Shown: positions 16,729 through 25,919 of the stretch, in pieces
Layout: each line of letters starts with the position of its first letter
How positions within the stretch are numbered: the first letter of the stretch is position 1
Assembly: GCA_002305165.1 (NCBI GenBank)
Contig: DBQI01000019.1
Location: forward strand, 1 to 46,046
Length of the DNA: 46,046 nt
From: Armatimonadetes bacterium UBA1398
GTDB taxonomy: Bacteria > Armatimonadota > Zipacnadia > UBA1398
Reading direction: 5' to 3'
Position numbers and translations under genes: made by a program
The notes under the pieces: generated by a model
Database searches by the model: none
What the model was told of the DNA's origin: nothing
Seen by the model: only the letters and a program-made list of their open reading frames with translations

Positions 16729-17121
16729 TCACCCTTTTTCGGAATCGCCAGGCGGGCAGGGCTCGAGGAACTCAAGGTCCAGTTCCATCTGACCGGGGTC
16801 GACTTGGGGCGCATCGATGATGGCCAACCCGGCAGGGGTGTCGCGTAGGACGAAGCCGCTCACGCGAAACGACTCACGCCGGCAGCTCCGCAGTTCCTCA
16901 AGGACCTTCAGCTCCAGGGCGAAGAGAGTCTCCGCGAGCCGACGCCGGAAGAGGATCGATCGAACCAGATCCTCCCGAATGCGCGGCTTGGGCTCGATGC
17001 CCTCAGGAGGAGTGACGACTCCGACAGCAGCGGAGACAGAAGGACGGAGAGAGACATCGGACAGGCTCCCGCCGCCCGATGGGCCGGGGCGAACGGAAGA
17101 CGGGGAGTCGTGGGTGAGCAT
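16729..17121 (-). CDS. Small plasmid protein of unknown function
   Basis: 130 residues, ATG at 17121, no strong ribosome-binding site. The N-terminal 40 residues are Ser/Pro/Gly-rich and probably disordered. The middle (REDLVRSILFRRRLAETLFA then LELKVLEELRSC) is helical and basic, and the end is acidic (GQMELDLEFLEPCPPGDSEK). It lies between ArdC copy 2 and the coupling-protein genes on the same strand, so it may belong to the transfer operon. No family recognised. Confidence 0.55.
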   Translation of the reverse strand: MLTHDSPSSVRPGPSGGGSLSDVSLRPSVSAAVGVVTPPEGIEPKPRIREDLVRSILFRRRLAETLFALELKVLEELRSCRRESFRVSGFVLRDTPAGLAIIDAPQVDPGQMELDLEFLEPCPPGDSEKG

Positions 17122-17243
17122 GGCAGTGCCTACTGAAGAGGTTGTGAGCGGGCCGACAGAAGTGGCTGGCCGTCATCCTCTCATCCGCGGATCTCTGCGA
17201 TCTGCTTCAGCAAGGCCGCGCACTCTGCAGACCTGGTCCGGGT

Positions 17244-19130
17244 CTATCTCTGCCTCCCGATGCCTGAGAGGACGCCGCCAACGGGAGGCGGTTCTGAGCC
17301 TGAGTCAGCTGGTGTCGGCTCCAAGGGAAGTGCCAGACGCTCTAGGTCGGTACGCTTCCAGCCCATGAGGTACTGGTGCTCCTCGGGTCTTGGATCCACG
17401 TCGAGGACGCTGTCCTCACGGGGCATGAGCCTTCGGTGAAGCGACGCTCCAGAGAGGGTGCTCACATAGGCCCCCGTGTAGGGGGTGACGTAGACGCCCG
17501 TCAGCCCAGTCGCGGAACTCGTCAGCGGTATCTCCATGAACTGCGATGCGAGAAGGGCGTCGCGCTTGTGAAGCTGCTCATTGGTCGAGTTGGTGGCATT
17601 CCCGCCCTGGTACCCTACGCTGGCGCTGAGACCCACTCGGTACTCGACCTGTTCGGCGGAACCAAGGAGCCGAGACGCCCACTGGGCGGTCTCGGGACTC
17701 TCCAGCCGCAGGATCGCCTTCTGGGCGCAGAGTCCCGTGATCTCGCCCGCTTCTCTATCTCCATAGGCAGCCTTGAGGCCCTCGATGTCCTGGAAGCCCA
17801 GCACGACGCAGGCTCCCTTTGACCGACCCTTGGTGAGGAGGCGATTCAGCCCATCAAGGTTGCCCGCTTCGCGTAGCTCATCGAGGAATACCCAGTTCCT
17901 CCGGCTGTCTGACTCGCTCTGGTTCAGGATCAGCTCGACGAGACGTCGGAACAGCACACGGTTCACTGAGTCAAGCGCCGATCGGGCCGCTTCATCGTTG
18001 CCGAGGACGAGAACGTACTCGTCATTGAGCCAACCTCGCAGGCTGATCTTCTGACTCGCATGCGCCCATGTGGCCGCGATGAACTCGAACCCGGCCATCT
18101 TGGTGGCGATGGTGCTGAGTACGCTCGCGAAGGTCTGGTCGGGCTCGAAGTAGCGGACCAGATCGGACGTCTCCGGCGTCCGTCGCAACACCTGGCCGAG
18201 GTGCTCCTTGGACCGCAGGGCCAGAACCACGTCTCGGAAGGTCCACTGACCGGGGCACGTCCGTACGAACGCGACCATCACGCCCGTGAGGAGATGGCGA
18301 GCCGCGTCTACGAAGTACGGTTGCGCGGAGTGTCGCTCCTCGGGGATGAGGATCGTCGCGACCTGCCTTGCGGTCGCGGGTGCGGTGATGTCGGCGGCCA
18401 TGTCCCACGCCACCGAACGGCGGTCGAAAGGGTTCAGGGTCACGATGCGACACGGGAGGCTCATCCCGTGGAGCAGCGACAGAACGTCGCGCTTAGCGTC
18501 GTACACCAGCGCGCGGTGATCGCGTCCCGTGCCCACGAGAGGCAGAACCTCCTGCATGAGGAGCCGGAGGGTAAGGGTCTTGCCGCTGCCTGGAGCCCCC
18601 ACCACCATGAAGTGAGTCGTGGCCGCCTTCGACGGCACGATGATCCCACCCCACTCGACTCCTGGATCGCCGGATGGCAGAGCGCGGGCGGCAAGGGCGG
18701 TCGCCTCCCTGGACCCGCGCAGGCGCCTCCCACGAAGGTGTTCGGTCAGCCGGGCGCTCGGGAAGAAGAACGCCAGAGAGATGAGTACCAGCAGGACGGT
18801 CACGGCGACGAAGAAGGTCTCGCGCCCCATCCCCCCCTGGTCCCGCCATGGGCCGATGGCACGGACTCCGAGCACGATGTAAGCCGGCCCCAGAACCGCG
18901 ACGGCGAGCCGAAGCAGATGAACGGCATGGTCGAGTGAGTGGTGTCGGAGCTTCGCCGTGCGAGTCGATGCCCGAGAGGCCCCGAGGAAGGCGGTGCAGC
19001 ACAGAACGCCTGTCGCCCAAACAGGCTGGCGGCCCAGTGAGCTGAGGACATGGCCCAAGGCGGCTGCCACGATGGACGCAGACAAGGAACGCGCCAAGAG
19101 CGGTGGAGTAGAAGGGGAACGCTGTTTCAT
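17244..19130 (-). CDS. VirD4/TraD-like coupling ATPase, second copy
   Basis: 628 residues, ATG at 19130. The N-terminal 125 residues hold membrane segments (about 10-30, 38-52, 70-92, 104-123). Walker A is VVGAPGSGKTLTLR at about 177-190. TraD/TraG-family features follow: DAKRDVLSLL, TLNPFDRRSVAWDMAADITA, then WVFLDELREAGNLDGLNRLL and the conserved GRSKGACVVLGFQDIEGLK. Coupling proteins hand relaxase-bound DNA to the type IV secretion channel. It lies 37 nt downstream of a paralogue (19168-21306) with the same architecture. Functional difference between the two is unknown. Confidence 0.9.
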   Translation of the reverse strand: MKQRSPSTPPLLARSLSASIVAAALGHVLSSLGRQPVWATGVLCCTAFLGASRASTRTAKLRHHSLDHAVHLLRLAVAVLGPAYIVLGVRAIGPWRDQGGMGRETFFVAVTVLLVLISLAFFFPSARLTEHLRGRRLRGSREATALAARALPSGDPGVEWGGIIVPSKAATTHFMVVGAPGSGKTLTLRLLMQEVLPLVGTGRDHRALVYDAKRDVLSLLHGMSLPCRIVTLNPFDRRSVAWDMAADITAPATARQVATILIPEERHSAQPYFVDAARHLLTGVMVAFVRTCPGQWTFRDVVLALRSKEHLGQVLRRTPETSDLVRYFEPDQTFASVLSTIATKMAGFEFIAATWAHASQKISLRGWLNDEYVLVLGNDEAARSALDSVNRVLFRRLVELILNQSESDSRRNWVFLDELREAGNLDGLNRLLTKGRSKGACVVLGFQDIEGLKAAYGDREAGEITGLCAQKAILRLESPETAQWASRLLGSAEQVEYRVGLSASVGYQGGNATNSTNEQLHKRDALLASQFMEIPLTSSATGLTGVYVTPYTGAYVSTLSGASLHRRLMPREDSVLDVDPRPEEHQYLMGWKRTDLERLALPLEPTPADSGSEPPPVGGVLSGIGRQR

Positions 19131-19167
19131 GCCCCCCTATCCGCCGCGGCTCGCGATCTGCTTCAGG

Positions 19168-21306
19168 TCACCTCTTGGGTTTGTGCTGCACCCCGTCAAG
19201 AAGTCCTGGTCTCCTCGGTCGCGGTCCAAGCGGCTCGGTATGGGCATCCGCTGGATGCGCGGTCTCTCCCGTGGGGCCGGGCTCTGGGGCGGCGGCTACC
19301 ACCGTTCCCCCTCCGTCCTCCGAGGATGGAGACTCAGCCGAGGACGGTGTCTCGACCGTAGTGCTGCTCGGGGCGCCGGCCGCAGTCTCGTCCTGCTCGG
19401 CCTCAAGCTCTCCCGCAGCACTATGGGCACTTGCCGCGTCAGCGCCTGCAAGCCCCAGTCGAATGAGGTCCGCTTCCGTCCATGGCTCCAGTTCCTGTTC
19501 GGATTGAGGGCGCGGGAGGAACGACGGGGTGTCGGGGTCATCTGTCGGGAGATCGAGGTCACGCCACCGAAGTCGTGAGATGTGCGCCTCGAACTTCCGG
19601 CGCAGATAGATCCCCTCGGGGCCGTACTCCTCATCCGGCGCACGAAACATCATGATCTGAGACGGCAGGTACGCCTGGCGCTTCTCTCGCTGTTCACTGT
19701 ATGTGTTCGTCCAGCCAAAGAGCCCTTGCTGGGAGCGACTGCGCCTCTGGTCGATGGCCTCGTATTCCCCGATGACGGATACCGCCCATTCCGCTGTGCC
19801 AGGGCTCGCCACGCGAAGGATGGCTTTGTGCTCACACTGACCAATGAGGGAGTCCGCTTCTTTGTCCGAGTAGACGGCGCGCATGCCCTCGACGTCCTGG
19901 AAGCCCAGAACGACGCACATCCCCTTGGAACGACCTCGGTCGACGAGCGATGAAAGCCCATCGAGCTTGCCGGCGTACTTGGCTTCGTCGATGAAGAACC
20001 AGGTGCGGGCGGTTGTGTTCTCGAGTTCGTCCGTCGCGATCTCCGATAGGCGGCGGAACAACACGCGGTTGATGCTCTCCAGAGCCTCGCCGTATCGAGA
20101 GCGGCTCCCCAGCACCAGGATGGTATCGGTCTCGAACCATGACTCCAGGCTGATCGCCCGGTCGCAATGGCTCCATAGGGCCGCGATGACCCGGAAGGGC
20201 TCGATCTTCGTCGAGATGCTTCCCTCGACGTTGCCCCAGGTGTCCCGAACCGCTCGGTGTTTCCGAAGCAGCTCCTGGCCTTCGTCCGAGCAGCTTAGCA
20301 CGCGCTTGAGGTTCTGAGTGCTGAGCATGGCGTTCACTACATCCCGAAGGGTCCACTTGCCGGGAGCGAATCGGATGAAGGTGCATAGCACCCCGATCAA
20401 CAGATCGCGCGCGGCATGGCTGAAGTAGGGGGATGTCGAATGCTCATCGATCGGGCTCAGGATCGTCGCAAGCTGCACGGCGCTGCCTCGGTCCCGAATG
20501 TCGTTTGCCATATCCCAGGCGCAACTCCGCGCGTCAAATGGGTTCAGGATATGCACGCGGTCGGCCCCGAGGAGTCCCATACCTGCCAAAGCCGGAAGGG
20601 TGTCTCCTTTCGTGTCGTAGATCAGAGCTCTCTGGCAACGGGGCCCACCAAGCTGGGGAAACAGGGACTTCATGATCGCTCGCATGGTGACCGTCTTGCC
20701 GCTGCCTACGGCTCCCACAATAGCGAAGTGTGTCGTGGCGTCAGCTAGGGGTGTCTTGGCTCCTCCCCAGGGGATCCCGTCGGGATCATCCTTGGCTCGG
20801 CTTAGGGCCTCGGACAGTGACAGAACTCGGCGGCCCCGGACGTAGCGCTCTGTACTGGCGTTGGGGAATAGGATCGCCAAGCTCCCGAAGAAGAAGATGA
20901 GGGAGACTCCCAGAGCCAGGATCCCAGCCCAGAAGAGGCTTCGCGTCTGAAGGCCGACGCCCAAGTGGACCCCGACCGCCAGAAGGAAGGTCACCAGCAG
21001 CACAGCTCCGAGCTTCGTGAGGGTCCGGGGCAGCCGGCTCAGCGGTTCGTACTGGCTGACGGGCAGAACGCCCACCGTGACTCGGTGGATGTAGATGAGG
21101 ATGACCAGTGCGACGTAGCCCATGTACCACCAACGAAGGCTGTCGTCGATGACCTTGGCTACATACGCACCCCCGATGGGTCGGAACAGGGCGAACACGA
21201 CACAGGGCAGGACGAACACCGAGAGAGAGATCACGAGCGTGTAGCGCCCGACCTCCTTGAGCCGCTCACGAGCTGCGGCAGCCTCCTCGCGCAGCCAGTT
21301 GCCCAA
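19168..21306 (-). CDS. VirD4/TraD-like coupling ATPase, first copy
   Basis: 712 residues. N-terminal membrane segments lie at about 22-42, 58-76, 100-118 and 125-146. Walker A AIVGAVGSGKTVTMR is at about 196-210, followed by YDTKGDTLPAL, NPFDARSCAWDMANDIRDRG and Walker B/box 2 TWFFIDEAKYAGKLDGLSSL with RGRSKGMCVVLGFQDVEGM. The C-terminal 100 residues are acidic and low in complexity (QSEQELEPWTEADLIRLGLA then SAAGELEAEQDE), a type of tail that in other coupling proteins contacts the relaxosome. It starts 30 nt downstream of the relaxase stop, so it is part of the transfer operon. Confidence 0.92.
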   Translation of the reverse strand: MGNWLREEAAAARERLKEVGRYTLVISLSVFVLPCVVFALFRPIGGAYVAKVIDDSLRWWYMGYVALVILIYIHRVTVGVLPVSQYEPLSRLPRTLTKLGAVLLVTFLLAVGVHLGVGLQTRSLFWAGILALGVSLIFFFGSLAILFPNASTERYVRGRRVLSLSEALSRAKDDPDGIPWGGAKTPLADATTHFAIVGAVGSGKTVTMRAIMKSLFPQLGGPRCQRALIYDTKGDTLPALAGMGLLGADRVHILNPFDARSCAWDMANDIRDRGSAVQLATILSPIDEHSTSPYFSHAARDLLIGVLCTFIRFAPGKWTLRDVVNAMLSTQNLKRVLSCSDEGQELLRKHRAVRDTWGNVEGSISTKIEPFRVIAALWSHCDRAISLESWFETDTILVLGSRSRYGEALESINRVLFRRLSEIATDELENTTARTWFFIDEAKYAGKLDGLSSLVDRGRSKGMCVVLGFQDVEGMRAVYSDKEADSLIGQCEHKAILRVASPGTAEWAVSVIGEYEAIDQRRSRSQQGLFGWTNTYSEQREKRQAYLPSQIMMFRAPDEEYGPEGIYLRRKFEAHISRLRWRDLDLPTDDPDTPSFLPRPQSEQELEPWTEADLIRLGLAGADAASAHSAAGELEAEQDETAAGAPSSTTVETPSSAESPSSEDGGGTVVAAAPEPGPTGETAHPADAHTEPLGPRPRRPGLLDGVQHKPKR

Positions 21307-21336
21307 CCCACCAGCATCCCTTCTCGGCCGATGGAC

Positions 21337-24246
21337 CTACATACGAAGCCGGGGCTCCACGCGCTGTTGCTCTTCTTGTTGCTGTTGCGGGCTCTCCTGG
21401 GCCTGAGTCCCGAGGATCTCCGCCCGCTTCCTCTCTTGCTCGGCCTCCGCCACACGACTCGCGAGCTGCTTCTCCCGAGATCTGCTCATGGCATCAACCA
21501 GGGACTTCAGCCGTCTGTCGTCGTGGCCATCTTGGACGAACAAGCGCGTCTCGCCTCGCGCCCGTGAGAGCTGGACATAGCTCAACTCGCGGTCCTGCAT
21601 CCGCCCGCCAAGCAGGACATAGGCGTTCTCTACCGTAGCTCCCTGGGCCTTGTGGGCCGTGATGGCGTAGCCGAGTTGGATGTCGTTGTAACGCAGGAGG
21701 GGGATCGTCACCGTGTTCCCGTCATCGAGGCGCACCCGGATGTTCTGGGTCAAACGGCTGACGAACGTGACCCGTCCCATATCGCCATTCTCGACCTTGA
21801 AGAGCTTGTTCTTCCGAGTGAAGATCACCCGATCGCCAATGTGGACCCGTTGCCCCCCGATGTTGATGCCGCCCCCTCGGACGACGCCCGCACGCTTGCG
21901 CATCTCCTGGGCGCGCTCGTTCAGAACCGCCGTTTCCTCCCGGACACTGGCAATGATGAGGTGTTCGTCCGGACGCGCCAGGCCCCCGCGTCCCGTCCAC
22001 TGCTGGATGAGAGCTTCCATCGCCTCGTCGCGATCATGGGTTACCGTGAACTGACCCCGCTTCGCATAAGCGGCCAGAGCCTCCGACGCTTGCCCTGCCA
22101 CCACCGCTCGAACGGCATTCCGGGCCCACTCCTCGCGCTGACGTCGTATCTCGGTGAGTTCCGCGTATCCAAGGCGCTCCCCGAGTGCGGCGAAGGCCCC
22201 CCCGCGATCGATCGCCTGAAGCTGGCGGTTGTCGCCGACCAGGACTACCTTCGCCCCCGCTCTCCGGGCCGCATTCAACAGGGTCTGGAGTTCCCGAGTC
22301 CCGACCATGGACGCCTCATCCACTACGAGCACCGACTTCTTGTCCAGCGTCCAGAACCGGTCACGGAAATCGATCCGCTTCTTGCCCACAAGAGCGCGCC
22401 CGATCTGCTCCCACTCGTGGTCCCAACGTCCCTGAGTCAGATGCCACAACCTGCTCGCCACAGTTCCGGTCTCGATGCCCGTCTCGGCCTGCAGGCGCTT
22501 CCCCGCGGCCCCCGCAAGCGTCGCACCGTACACCTTGTAGCCTTGGTCCTCCCAGATCTGCCGAGCTGCGGTGAGGATCGTGGTCTTGCCTGTACCCGCG
22601 AAGCCTCGTAGGAGCTGGAGCGAGCCGGGTTCCCGTGTGATGTGCTTGATCGCGCGGCGCTGTTCGTCCGTGAGCGAAAAGCCGGGCTTCTCCAGAACGG
22701 AGGCTCGCTCGAACGAAGCGATCAGATAATCGACCGTGTACTCCGACGGGGGACTGGTCCACTCCCGGCGAGACTCGTCAGCCAGCGCCAACAGCTTCCG
22801 CTCACACTCCAGAACCTCACGCGTGGTGTAGGCCACTCCCTCCGGCACCTCGCCAAGCCGGACGATCTCCTTCCGCTCCGTCAGGAAGCTGTGGACTCGT
22901 TCGAAGGTCTGTGCCCATGCGTACCCTTCACCGAAGCCCAGATCCAGGGTTCGCCGCAGCAACTCGTACTCGGTTACGTAGTTGCTCGACTTCGTGAGCG
23001 AGTCCATGGCCCAACCGACACGCAGTTCGAGCATGTTGCGTCGGAACCAGCCGAGAGGTCGCTGGAACCCAGGCTCCTCATCCCATTCCGCGAAGACGCT
23101 CCTGAGATGCTCGTCCTGGTCCGGAACCACCGATTGCGGCGGTTCCGGCAATGGCCTGAGATCCGTGAAGATGTCTCGCGCTTCCACAAGCTCCTCGCGA
23201 GCCACCATCGTGATGTTCTCTTCCGTTGGCTGGTGGGTTTCCGCCAAGGGGCTGGAATCCCAGCGGCCCTGAAGCCATGCGAGTTCCTCGGGCTCCAACT
23301 CCACCGGCCCCGGCCCTCGACTCTGGATCAGGTTGCGAGTGCGCGCGGCTTCTCTCAGGAAAGCCTTCGCTTCCCGGGGGCCCCAACCAACGGCCTTCCC
23401 TGCCTCATGCCACTCCCTGAACAGCTCCTCGCGGGGTCGGGGAGTCAGGTCCTTCTTGTTCCGCGTATTGAGGGCAGCCACTGCGGCGGCCTCCGGGCTC
23501 GATACGCCCCTCTCTTCGAGCGCCGCCTCAATCTGCTGCCGACGCTTGGAGAAGTGGTCCATGACCTTCCTTGGCACCCCGGCGATCTCGTGCCAGGTCC
23601 GGTGCGCCTCCCACCGCACGCCCAAGTACTCGGTCAGGTTGCGGGCAAGCTCCGCCCGGTACATCGCCCCAAGAACCATCTTCTGTTGGTAGAACGGCTT
23701 GCTGACGATCGTGCCCGTCGTTCCGTCCCGACGGACTCCCAGATTCGTCACGATGACGTGGGTGTGTAGCTGTGGGTCACGAGCCCGCGAGGTCTGATGA
23801 GAGAAGGCCGCCATCACCAGGCCGGCCCGCTCATGAACTGCCCCTCCCCGCGTCCTACGGGAGTAGGTCACGTGCCCTTCCAGGTACTGGAGCGTGGAAG
23901 CTACGGCCGCGCGGTGGGCCTGCTGGATCCGTTGCCGATCCTCGCCTGACTCGGTCTGGCTCCAGAGCACGCTCACGCTCTTCGGCGCGGAGAACGTCAG
24001 ATCCCAGCCCATCTGACGTTCCGCTCCTCGACGCTCCTGGACAAGCGCTACCGTCCCATCCGATGACTTCCCGTGGAGCAAGTTGCGGAGATCGTTGCCC
24101 TCCACCTCGGACCCCAGACCAAGGGCCAAGGCCCCATGGCCCAGCCACTCACCCGGCGCCTCCCCACCTTGCGTGTAGTAGTCCTCGCGAGCTAGGTTCA
24201 GGTAGTAGTTCTCGCGCCCCCTGCCGAGGGCTGACAGGGACATCAT
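21337..24246 (-). CDS. MobF-type conjugative relaxase/helicase (TrwC/TraI-like)
   Basis: 969 residues, ATG at 24246, one base after the upstream stop. The HUH relaxase domain comes first: tyrosine pairs at about 14-15 and 23-24 (ENYYLNLAREDYY), and the three-histidine metal site H150, H161, H163 (FSHQTSRARDPQLHTHVIV). The SF1 helicase follows: Walker A LLRGFAGTGKTTILTAARQI at about 545, Walker B VLVVDEASMVGTRELQTLL, and GYAITAHKAQGATVENAYVL as motif V/VI. MobF proteins nick oriT, attach to the 5' end and unwind the transferred strand. Length fits the TrwC size class. The start matches the usual position of the first tyrosines. Confidence 0.96.
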   Translation of the reverse strand: MMSLSALGRGRENYYLNLAREDYYTQGGEAPGEWLGHGALALGLGSEVEGNDLRNLLHGKSSDGTVALVQERRGAERQMGWDLTFSAPKSVSVLWSQTESGEDRQRIQQAHRAAVASTLQYLEGHVTYSRRTRGGAVHERAGLVMAAFSHQTSRARDPQLHTHVIVTNLGVRRDGTTGTIVSKPFYQQKMVLGAMYRAELARNLTEYLGVRWEAHRTWHEIAGVPRKVMDHFSKRRQQIEAALEERGVSSPEAAAVAALNTRNKKDLTPRPREELFREWHEAGKAVGWGPREAKAFLREAARTRNLIQSRGPGPVELEPEELAWLQGRWDSSPLAETHQPTEENITMVAREELVEARDIFTDLRPLPEPPQSVVPDQDEHLRSVFAEWDEEPGFQRPLGWFRRNMLELRVGWAMDSLTKSSNYVTEYELLRRTLDLGFGEGYAWAQTFERVHSFLTERKEIVRLGEVPEGVAYTTREVLECERKLLALADESRREWTSPPSEYTVDYLIASFERASVLEKPGFSLTDEQRRAIKHITREPGSLQLLRGFAGTGKTTILTAARQIWEDQGYKVYGATLAGAAGKRLQAETGIETGTVASRLWHLTQGRWDHEWEQIGRALVGKKRIDFRDRFWTLDKKSVLVVDEASMVGTRELQTLLNAARRAGAKVVLVGDNRQLQAIDRGGAFAALGERLGYAELTEIRRQREEWARNAVRAVVAGQASEALAAYAKRGQFTVTHDRDEAMEALIQQWTGRGGLARPDEHLIIASVREETAVLNERAQEMRKRAGVVRGGGINIGGQRVHIGDRVIFTRKNKLFKVENGDMGRVTFVSRLTQNIRVRLDDGNTVTIPLLRYNDIQLGYAITAHKAQGATVENAYVLLGGRMQDRELSYVQLSRARGETRLFVQDGHDDRRLKSLVDAMSRSREKQLASRVAEAEQERKRAEILGTQAQESPQQQQEEQQRVEPRLRM

Positions 24247-24247
24247 C

Positions 24248-24676
24248 TCAACCACCCCCATCCGGCGAGGCCAGGTTGGTGTTCACCCAAGCCAGAGCCT
24301 CGTCGGTATCGAGCCTGCCGCCGCCGACCAGCAGCGCCACAACCACCGTCCGGAACACGCTCGTGTACTCCCCGAACTCTGCCCGGAAGGAGCCGATCTG
24401 CTCCTTCAGCTCGTCCCGGACACGGTGGAACGCATCGCTCTTGGTGAGATTGGAGACGAGCTGACGAAGCTCCGCGACCTCCGTACGAAGCTCGGAGATC
24501 TCATCCCGGAGAACCGCCTGCTCCCCCCCAGAGAGACCGTCCACGACGAGTCGCCGAGCGCAATCACCCGCGCTCGTGTTGAGCCCCTTCGCCCGCTCTT
24601 GGAGCAGCGATAGGAAGTGGGCGTCGAGCCGAAAGCTCACCGGATCGGGCCGTCGCTCTGAGGTCTGTCGAGGCAT
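24248..24676 (-). CDS. Ribbon-helix-helix relaxosome accessory protein (TrwA/MobC-like)
   Basis: 142 residues from ATG at 24676. The N-terminal half reads DPVSFRLDAHFLSLLQERAK then SAGDCARRLVVDGL, a ribbon-helix-helix pattern (strand then two helices). A coiled coil follows (LRDEISELRTEVAELRQLVS), then a C-terminal helix. Its place one base upstream of the relaxase and next to a dyad-rich noncoding region fits an oriT-binding accessory protein that bends DNA and represses the operon. It could also be a MobC-type mobilisation protein; I do not assign a symbol. Confidence 0.75.
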   Translation of the reverse strand: MPRQTSERRPDPVSFRLDAHFLSLLQERAKGLNTSAGDCARRLVVDGLSGGEQAVLRDEISELRTEVAELRQLVSNLTKSDAFHRVRDELKEQIGSFRAEFGEYTSVFRTVVVALLVGGGRLDTDEALAWVNTNLASPDGGG

Positions 24677-25135
24677 CTTCTTGCTCTCCAACGGTCTGCT
24701 GCCAGCCCACTCACACTCTACTGAACGGGCGGCTCGCACGTCACATTCTGTATACCACAGAAATCAGCTATAATCAAGATGAAGAGTGGTATCCGGTAGG
24801 CCTAGGTGCACCAAAGGTGCATAAGGTGTGAAGATCAGTGAAGCTTGTGGTGAGGGGGCTGGGAGAGCGAGCGTGGAGAGGGGGGTAGCAAGGCGAGGTG
24901 GGTCCGCTCGAAGTGCGGACACGAGTCAGGGCGAGCATCAGCGTGCGGTCAGGCCAAGCTGTCCTGCAGGCTGGCCATGTGCATCTGCTTGGGTCCGGAG
25001 ATGCTAGCAGGGATGGGTGGGGCGAGAGGGGGGAAACGAACGAAGAAGAAGCGCTGTGACATCAGGAACCCGGGGCGGTGGAGGTCCGTGCAGCCAAGCC
25101 CCGGGTCTCGACTGCACGGGGCGAATGGACCCTAG
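24677..25135. other. Noncoding region holding the candidate oriT
   Basis: About 460 bp without a gene, upstream of the transfer operon. Part is AT-rich unlike the rest of the window (about 24741-24800). It holds ATACCAC (24752-24758) and GTGGTAT (24786-24792) as perfect 7-bp inverted arms, TGCACC-AAA-GGTGCA (24807-24821), and AGGTGCA, AGGTGCA, AGGTGTG starting at 24804, 24815 and 24824. Dyads plus short iterons directly upstream of relaxosome genes are the usual oriT layout for MobF plasmids. No known nic sequence was recognised. Confidence 0.55.
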
Positions 25136-25429
25136 TCAATACTCGTCCGGAAGCAGAACCGTCGTCGCCGAACGGTCTGCTTCAGTGATGACCCAGAACT
25201 TGTGGCCCGTCCGGCTTCGGTATGCCGACAGGATGCGGAACCCCTCCTTGACCGAGAGGTCGTTCTCAGCCTGATCCTCCGCGCTGACTTCGCCCCAGTC
25301 TCCTCGACAGTGGCGACCCAGCGCTCCCATGATCTCCTCATGGGTCAGAGCCTGCTGGGCTCCTGGGGTGATGAACAGACTCCCCAGTCGGAAGTCCGCA
25401 CCGCGTTTCTCTTCTCGTGTGTCTCTCAT
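25136..25429 (-). CDS. Small conserved plasmid protein, function unknown
   Basis: 97 residues from ATG at 25429 with GGAG 9 nt upstream. It reads MRDTREEKRGADFRLGSLFI and ends RTGHKFWVITEADRSATTVL then LPDEY. The ending WVITEADR...T..LLP is a pattern I associate with short proteins common on plasmids and genomic islands, often misnamed in databases. No catalytic motif is visible. It follows the 85-residue gene at 25482 on the same strand with a hairpin between them. Confidence 0.72.
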   Translation of the reverse strand: MRDTREEKRGADFRLGSLFITPGAQQALTHEEIMGALGRHCRGDWGEVSAEDQAENDLSVKEGFRILSAYRSRTGHKFWVITEADRSATTVLLPDEY

Positions 25430-25445
25430 CGCTCGTTCTCCATGG

Positions 25446-25477
25446 AAAAGGGGGCCGACCCTCCGGCCGACCCCGTC
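25446..25477 (-). terminator. Intercistronic hairpin followed by T-tract
   Basis: On the minus strand GGGGTCGGCC and GGTCGGCCCC form a 10-bp stem with two G-U pairs around a GGAG loop, followed by C and four T. It lies between two small same-strand genes and would act as an intrinsic terminator or attenuator. The same hairpin core exists in inverted orientation at 26146-26172. Confidence 0.6.
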
Positions 25478-25481
25478 GTTA

Positions 25482-25739
25482 TTAGTCCTCCTTGACCTCA
25501 GTCTCCGAGGTGGGTGCTGTGTGCTGGCTGTACATCCACGTGTGCGCTTCATCCAGCGCCTTGATGGCCAGCGGGATGTCATCCCGCCACAGACTGTCCG
25601 TGCTCTTCATCTCGCCATTGGCCGTGTACAACCGGCTCAACGTCACAGTGTGCCGAAGGCCGTTCTGCGTCGTGTTGGCCCAGATAGAGGCGCGGATCTT
25701 GCCGTAGCGGATCTCGATGACGGGTTTGTTGGTTGTCAT
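25482..25739 (-). CDS. Small conserved protein, function unknown
   Basis: 85 residues, ATG at 25739 with AGGAGA about 8 nt upstream. It contains IEIRYGKIRASIWANTTQNG, TVTLSRLY, KSTDSLWRDDIPLAIKALDE and AHTWMY. This layout (R-x-G-x-I-x-A-x-I-W..., LSRLY, DS..RDD, A..AHTW) is one I recognise as a short, widespread protein of mobile elements. The beta-rich start suggests a nucleic-acid-binding fold, but this is inference. A decayed inverted copy of the same gene lies at about 25920-26110. Confidence 0.75.
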   Translation of the reverse strand: MTTNKPVIEIRYGKIRASIWANTTQNGLRHTVTLSRLYTANGEMKSTDSLWRDDIPLAIKALDEAHTWMYSQHTAPTSETEVKED

Positions 25740-25919
25740 AGTGTTTCTCCTATAAGCGTGGACGGTCCATTCCATCCACCCCGCCCTGATGGGATGGCCG
25801 GCCACGCGGGAGAAACCGGAGCGCCGGCCGTAAGATGCGGCGGGAAGGCCCGATCTGCGGGGCGAGTGACAGCGAAGCTGGCGCGAAGCCCGCCGGGCCG
25901 ACCAGAGCAACGGCCGGAG

